Shown here piece by piece: positions 59,545-64,000 of a stretch of 64,000 bases of DNA. This DNA comes from Macrotis lagotis (lineage: Eukaryota > Chordata > Mammalia > Peramelemorphia > Peramelidae): assembly GCF_037893015.1 (NCBI RefSeq), contig NC_133665.1:100885637-100949636 (forward strand). Direction: 5' to 3'. The notes under the pieces are model-generated. The model was not told the DNA's origin. It ran no database searches and saw only the letters and a program-made list of their open reading frames with translations. The position numbers were made by a program, and so were the translations under genes. The stretch's first letter is position 1; every line of letters begins with the position of its first letter.

Positions 59545-61060
59545 CTCAACCCTGCTGGGGATCTTTTGACTTGGGCCTGGGTCTGGGTCAGGTTGAAGGT
59601 GAAGGAAAGAGAAGCCAGTAGACCAGCTGACACTGGGGAAACAGAAAGCTGATCATGGTGGTTAATTACCTACAGTGTGTGGCTGCAAGAACCAGGCTTT
59701 GGTCTGTTCCTCCCTTCCCCAGATAGGGATTTGTGGACACAGTCAAGTATCCAAGGCAAATGACTCTCGGGGTGCTACTCCTCAGGAAATGGATCGCTTT
59801 TCTCTCCAGCCATCTCACTTTTTCTTTGCAGCTTCTTCCTGCTGGGCTACCCAGAAAGCAGACAAGCAGGCTCTGAGGTCTTCCACTGGGTCAGGCTTCC
59901 CTGATTCTTACCTTGGGGAAGATGTCAGTTTAAGGGGGAAAATAAGATTGCACTTTAAATATTTTTCGTATTTTCTTAAAAAAAAGTCAAACATTTGCTA
60001 TGTACAAAGCTACTGTGAGATGTTATGGACAATACTGAAATGTTTGTGCCATGGTCTCTCCTTTCAAGGACCTTTTATTGCCCCAGAGGGCTGGATTTTG
60101 TGTTCTGAGCCAGGACCGAGAAATCAGGAAGAATAACTGTCTTCATTTGTCTCATGTGCCCTTGCCCCTCCAACTTTCTGCTTCTCCCCAAGGGGCCAAT
60201 GAAGGATGAAAAGCAGGGGCCAGAAAAACAGAAGTCCAGTACCTTTCACTGTGCTACCCATAATCCTGTATCTTGGATGGACCCTGTTATAATATAAGGG
60301 TAAATACAAGTGAGAGAAGAAGTGTGGGCAGTCACTGTCTGAGAGCTGACATAAAGTACCAAGTTGTAGAGTACAGCAGATATGCACAAATCAAGCTTTG
60401 GGATTAATCTTAAGAATGATTCCCACCCGTTTCCAAGCTGTAGCATTTTTAGTAGCCCTAATTCTAAGATTAGCTATCGTCCCTATAAAGCCATTAGGTT
60501 TATAAAGCACTTTCTTCACAAATAGCAATCTGAATAGTTAGTGTCATACTATCAACTCCATTTGAAAGATGGGGAGACTGAGGCTTAGGGATTGCCATGG
60601 AGAGAATGAGAATAAGAATTGAAACCTGAACTCAGATCTGTTGCTTCCCACATGTGGCCCACTCTCCTCATCTTTGCTCCACATCATCAGACAAAGATCC
60701 CTTTGAGCCATGGGGAGGTTTTCATGTGGCTGTTATCTGAAAATGGGGATCACTAAATGAGAGGCATAGTTGGTAGAGCCATTTTGGGGTGATTACAGAA
60801 GAGAAAGGGGTCAGAAGACAAGTGGAGGAGAGGGGAGGGAGCTGCTGCTGCTATATTGTTTACTTTAATTCATGGATAGTCACTAATGTTGCTTTCAGTG
60901 CTGGCATGTGATAGCTTTGGGGGAGTCCATCATGAAGTGGAGTTTCATGGGTACCCAGGATGGAGAGATGCTACTTTAAGCCTTTAAAGTCTGTGGCTGG
61001 CCTGGCTCTGCAGGATCACATTAAGAATACATGTCAATAAATATCTGCTGGAAGAGCTTC
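59545..61060 (+). other. ALS2CL: Probable ALS2CL 3' UTR
   Basis: About 1.5 kb from the stop codon to the first AATAAA I see on the + strand (61036-61041), which is followed by a T-rich stretch. It has no open frame of note. An old antisense MIR-like trace (GAGACTGAGGCTTAGGGATT) lies near 60575. A short (CTG)n sits at 60841. Earlier non-canonical cleavage sites cannot be excluded. Confidence 0.55.
61036..61041 (+). terminator. Candidate poly(A) signal AATAAA
   Basis: Canonical hexamer 1.49 kb after the ALS2CL stop, with TTTCTTTTCTCTC about 30 bases downstream as a possible U-rich element. Confidence 0.5.
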
Positions 61061-61376
61061 TGAACTTAATTTCTTTTCTCTCTATTGCATCAATGCTGCT
61101 AGACTGGATCTCAAGGGAAGCTATGGGAATAGAAAATTCCTTTTCATTTAAATTATGTTCCTAGTACCAAGACCAGGAGATCCAGAGGGCCTATTAGGGC
61201 TCATCTAGTCTAACCACTTCATTTCACAGGTGATCTTCCCAAGGTCACATGAGTAGTCAATGGAAGAGCTAGATTCGAATTTTTAGTGATTTCCAAGTTC
61301 AAGATCACCTTTGGGGCAAAGTAGACTGTGAGTATTGATGGACACCTGCAGTTTGCAGTTAATTCTTGCTACTTAA

Positions 61377-61691
61377 TTAAAAAGCATAGAGAGAAGAAGC
61401 ATTTATTATTTCTTTCAGGTGGTTGAACAAGTCCTCTGGGGATGGTGAAAGTTTATCAGTCTCTAGTTTCTGGAAATCTGGGTTTGTGATCAAGGATGCT
61501 AACACATCAACAATTCGACCCAAATCAAATGCTGCATGATGGGGGCCCAGCCCAAAGCTGTCACTGTAAATATTTTCTAAGGGTTTGGTCTCAGGAACCT
61601 TTTCTAGGAGAGAAATTCTCTTTTCTGCTATGACTTTGAGGAAGTTATAAAATTCTTTGTAGTCAATTCCAGTGCATGACTTCATGATCAC
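61377..61691 (-). CDS. JMJD4: JMJD4 last coding exon (partial gene)
   Basis: JMJD4 is a JmjC-family 2-oxoglutarate/Fe(II) oxygenase reported to hydroxylate a lysine of the translation release factor eRF1. This exon encodes the 104 C-terminal residues: VIMKSCTGIDYKEFYNFLKV, AEKRISLLEK, AAFDLGRIVDVLASL and NPDFQKLETDKLSP. It lines up with human VIMRSCSGINFEEFYHFLKV, AFDVGRITEVLASLV and HPDFQRVDTSAFSP. A good acceptor (TTTCTTTCTGATCTTCAG on the - strand) precedes it in phase 0, and a TAA ends it, so this is a spliced gene, not a retrocopy. The catalytic JmjC residues lie in upstream exons that I did not find in 61692-64000. It is about 10 residues longer than the human C-terminus after VIM, mostly after LLEK. 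Confidence 0.92.
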   Translation of the reverse strand: MIMKSCTGIDYKEFYNFLKVIAEKRISLLEKVPETKPLENIYSDSFGLGPHHAAFDLGRIVDVLASLITNPDFQKLETDKLSPSPEDLFNHLKEIINASSLYAF

Positions 61692-62878
61692 CTGAAGATC
61701 AGAAAGAAAAAAAAAGTATTATGAGATTTTGCTTCAAATGACACGTCCAAAGCACATCTTCAATAAATTTTTGTTGAGAACCCTTTGAGCATGTACACAA
61801 CCTTTAGTTGGAAACTTCAGGAATAGAAGCAATTTAGGTCAGGGTCCTTGGTCTCAAGTAGCTCATAATTTAGTTAGAGAAAACTGACATAAAAATGTGA
61901 AAAGTTTAACAATGCTACAACAAAAACCACACAATATCCTAAGGCAACTTTTGATTAAATGCCAAATGAGGAACAAACAAGACCCCATCCCCATTTGTTA
62001 CTTTAGCCTTCTGAGGGTTGGATGCAAGACAAAGTTTTTAAGGCTCCTTTCCTCTGGGAAGTGGTTTGTTTCCCCCCACTACTAGATAGTGGGCTGGGGG
62101 CAACTTTCAAATTCTTTTAGGAAGGAGCTTTCCCAAGCCAGGCCTGCCTTATGATCTAGTAATAGTTAATTCAATCCAACCTAACAAACATGAAGTACTT
62201 ACCATATGTAAAGCAGTAGGATTATGCTAGTCTGTCCTATATGGAAACTCTAAATACTAAATACTGTGATCTTGTTTGTTTGGTGCAGATTATAGCTTAT
62301 TCATTTCTGCTCAACTGTGAGACTTTTGACCATGTCTTCCCCTTTACATCATAATTCATTCTATGTGCTGGGACTCCAGACATTATTTGGATGCCAGTGG
62401 GGAACAGCTCACTTGTCAGCCCTCATTTCTGGCCATGTGACTAACCCATCTAACTTTGATACATTTCCTAAATGACATTATTTACAACTTTTTTTCCCCT
62501 TTGAAGTTCTTCATTAGTCACATGGTACATACAAGGTCCTCTGTGTGAAACTTAATTTCAGTTCTTCAGAAAGTGCTACATTCTGCCCCTGGCTGTCAAA
62601 TAAGAACACATGTAGGATGCTGGTTTTTGAAAGATGTGCTTCTCTCACAAAGGCAAGTTTGAAATCATTAAGATGACAAGTAACTCTTCCTCCTCTGTTA
62701 AACTCTAGGCCCAATATTGCTGTCCATCGTCATTATTACCTGTGTCAAGTTTACATGCAAATAGCTAAGAGGTAGTTTGTGCAAATGCATATCATCTATA
62801 TGGACTGTCCTGGTGCAACCAGTCATCATCCAGAAGCAGCATCCCCACACCCACAGTGAATCACTCCTGACTACCTTT
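61692..62878. other. JMJD4 intron or flank, nothing recognised
   Basis: I looked on the - strand for the preceding JMJD4 exon (WVNGFN-like coding) and did not see it. An antisense open frame at 62514-62714 has no recognisable similarity. There are no clear SINEs in this stretch. Confidence 0.5.
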
Positions 62879-63195
62879 GATGTTTTTGGCCTTTGTTCTC
62901 AAAGAGGACAATAACATCAGGGAAGTAATGTCATCACAAGCATGTGAATTGGATTTGAGTGAGGGGAATGCTGTGCCAAGTCACTAGGCTCACTTTCTCC
63001 TCCATAGTCACCAGGGTCCAGTGGTCAGATATGAATCAGGATGATTGGAGATGACCCTGGATGTGAGGAAATCGGGGTTAAGTAACTGCTCAAGGTCACT
63101 CAGTTAAGTGTCAAGGATCTGAGGCTGGATTCAAACTCTCAGCCTCCTGACTCCTAAGGTCAGTATTCTATCCAGTGCCACCAACCTGCCCTTGG
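62879..63195 (-). repeat. Composite SINE-like element, copy 2
   Basis: Same order as 11944-12260: GGCCTTTGTTCTCAAAGAGG, GGTCCAGTGGTCAGATATGA, TCAGGATGATTGGAGATGAC, then an inverted tRNA-SINE head region (CTCAAGGTCACTCAGTTAAG ... AGTGCCACCAACCTGCCC). Confidence 0.78.
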
Positions 63196-63234
63196 ATTGC
63201 TTTTAGTCATTGTAGTGGATGTCTATGGTGACTG

Positions 63235-63560
63235 AGGTTTGTGAGCAGAGCTTATTTCTGCTATTGTGTCATTCAAAGTATCTTAAATAATTTTTACCAT
63301 GGGAATGGGAGATGTTTTGCTGGAAGAGGTGTTTACTACTTAAATCAAATGCTTTTTCACGATCAACAAAGAAAGCACAGTAGGATCTTGTTTTCTTTAC
63401 ATTTTTCAGTTAAATGGAAAATGAAAAAGATGTGACTCACTCTTAAATATCTCTTCTGAAAGTCTGCTTGTTCCATACTATTACATTTATTAAGGATGCC
63501 CTGTTTGTGCACTGATGACTAACAAAGGTTTTGCATGCTAAAGTAGGCATATGGTTACTG
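63235..63560 (-). mobile_element. RTE-clade LINE reverse transcriptase remnant
   Basis: The - strand reads, across frames, EQADFQKRYLRVSHIFFIFH, TEKCKEN and FVDREKAFD. This is the order of the RTE-type motifs EQAGFRxGRSTxDHIFxLRQ, EKxxEY and FVDxEKAFDSV. A frameshift separates the second and third blocks. The composite SINE at 62879-63195 probably interrupts its downstream part. Confidence 0.75.
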
Positions 63561-64000
63561 ATGTACTCTTTATTGCCATATCTTTGACGTTTCCCTTCCT
63601 CAGATACCTTGTGTATTACTCACTTCCTCAATAGTCTCAATCATGTTACTTCCAGTATGGATCTTCTCAATGTACCCCTGGTCCACTGCTTTTTTGATCT
63701 TTTTTTTTTTTGGTCCCTATCAGCACATTCAGGACCATGAAGTTAAAATTCTAGTGTGATGGCTTCATTGTCATTGATGATTAAGATAGTTATTAATATT
63801 ATTATAGTTATATTTTTATAAATATTATATTTATCTATTTTCCATTTTCTTCTGTTTATTGTCCTTCCAGTTCTGTCTTTAAATGCCTTTGGGTTGCTTA
63901 GCAGATCCTCTAGCTTAGCTTTGTAGCCTGATTTTCTCTATTTCATGAGATAAAATTGCTCATAATCATCTATTATCCCTCATAAAGATTTTACAAAGGA
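63561..64000. other. AT-rich end of window, possibly more LINE
   Basis: Low-complexity AT-rich sequence (TTATTAATATTATTATAG). Parts may belong to the RTE element upstream on the - strand, but I see no diagnostic motif and no exon. Confidence 0.4.

Noticed and set aside
61377..61691. JMJD4 segment as a processed pseudogene
   Set aside because: Similarity stops exactly at a good splice acceptor in phase, the frame is open to a natural stop, and no poly-A tail or target duplication follows.
62514..62714. 66-codon - strand frame as a further JMJD4 exon
   Set aside because: No resemblance to any JMJD4 segment, and no fitting acceptor/donor pair noticed.
1..64000. CRISPR arrays, operons, phage or other prokaryote-type systems, or a new multi-gene system
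   Set aside because: The DNA is a vertebrate chromosome segment. Its repeats are dispersed retroelements or simple tandems, and the two genes found are known families. I saw nothing that supports an undescribed system.

Overview
The window is vertebrate genomic DNA, almost certainly from a marsupial. It has long introns with GT-AG splice sites, one CpG island, and dense interspersed repeats. The commonest repeat is a roughly 150 bp tRNA-derived SINE with a GGCAGCTAGGTGGCACAGTGG-type head and a CTTGCAAAAA tail, typical of marsupial (WSINE1/MAR1-like) families. Older MIR/CORE-like SINEs, L1 3' ends, an ORF1-only (HAL1-like) L1 and an RTE-clade LINE are also present. The species cannot be named from this sequence alone.

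Layout. Positions 1-2400 are intergenic with old SINEs. Positions 2430-3500 are a CpG island with GC-rich minisatellites, followed at 3596-3852 by a SINE whose head has expanded into an 18 bp-type tandem repeat. The island is the best promoter candidate, and a good CAG/GTGAGG splice donor at 3083/3084 could end a non-coding first exon. Positions 3853-18995 hold only repeats and anonymous sequence.

The only gene complete in its coding part is ALS2CL (ALS2 C-terminal-like), on the + strand. I could assemble 25 coding exons from 19050 to 59544. Every junction is GT-AG, every phase agrees, and the product is 960 residues, against about 953 in human. It carries an N-terminal DH/PH-like region, eight MORN repeats and a C-terminal VPS9 domain. 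This is the architecture of a Rab5-pathway regulator that partners with alsin (ALS2). A likely 3' UTR runs to an AATAAA at 61036.

Tail to tail with ALS2CL, on the - strand, is the last coding exon of JMJD4 (61377-61691), with an intact splice acceptor. JMJD4 is a 2-oxoglutarate/iron oxygenase. Its other exons lie to the right of the window or were not found. In human, JMJD4 is on 1q42 and ALS2CL on 3p21, so this linkage differs from human. The right end (62880-63560) contains an RTE LINE reverse-transcriptase remnant interrupted by a composite SINE.

I found no undescribed multi-gene system. The most interesting structures are a three-layer nested insertion in ALS2CL intron 7 with two readable target-site duplications, the SINE-head minisatellite beside the CpG island, a tandem (NAGNAG) acceptor at ALS2CL exon 2, the uniform antisense orientation of all L1-type insertions in the gene, and the ALS2CL-JMJD4 linkage.
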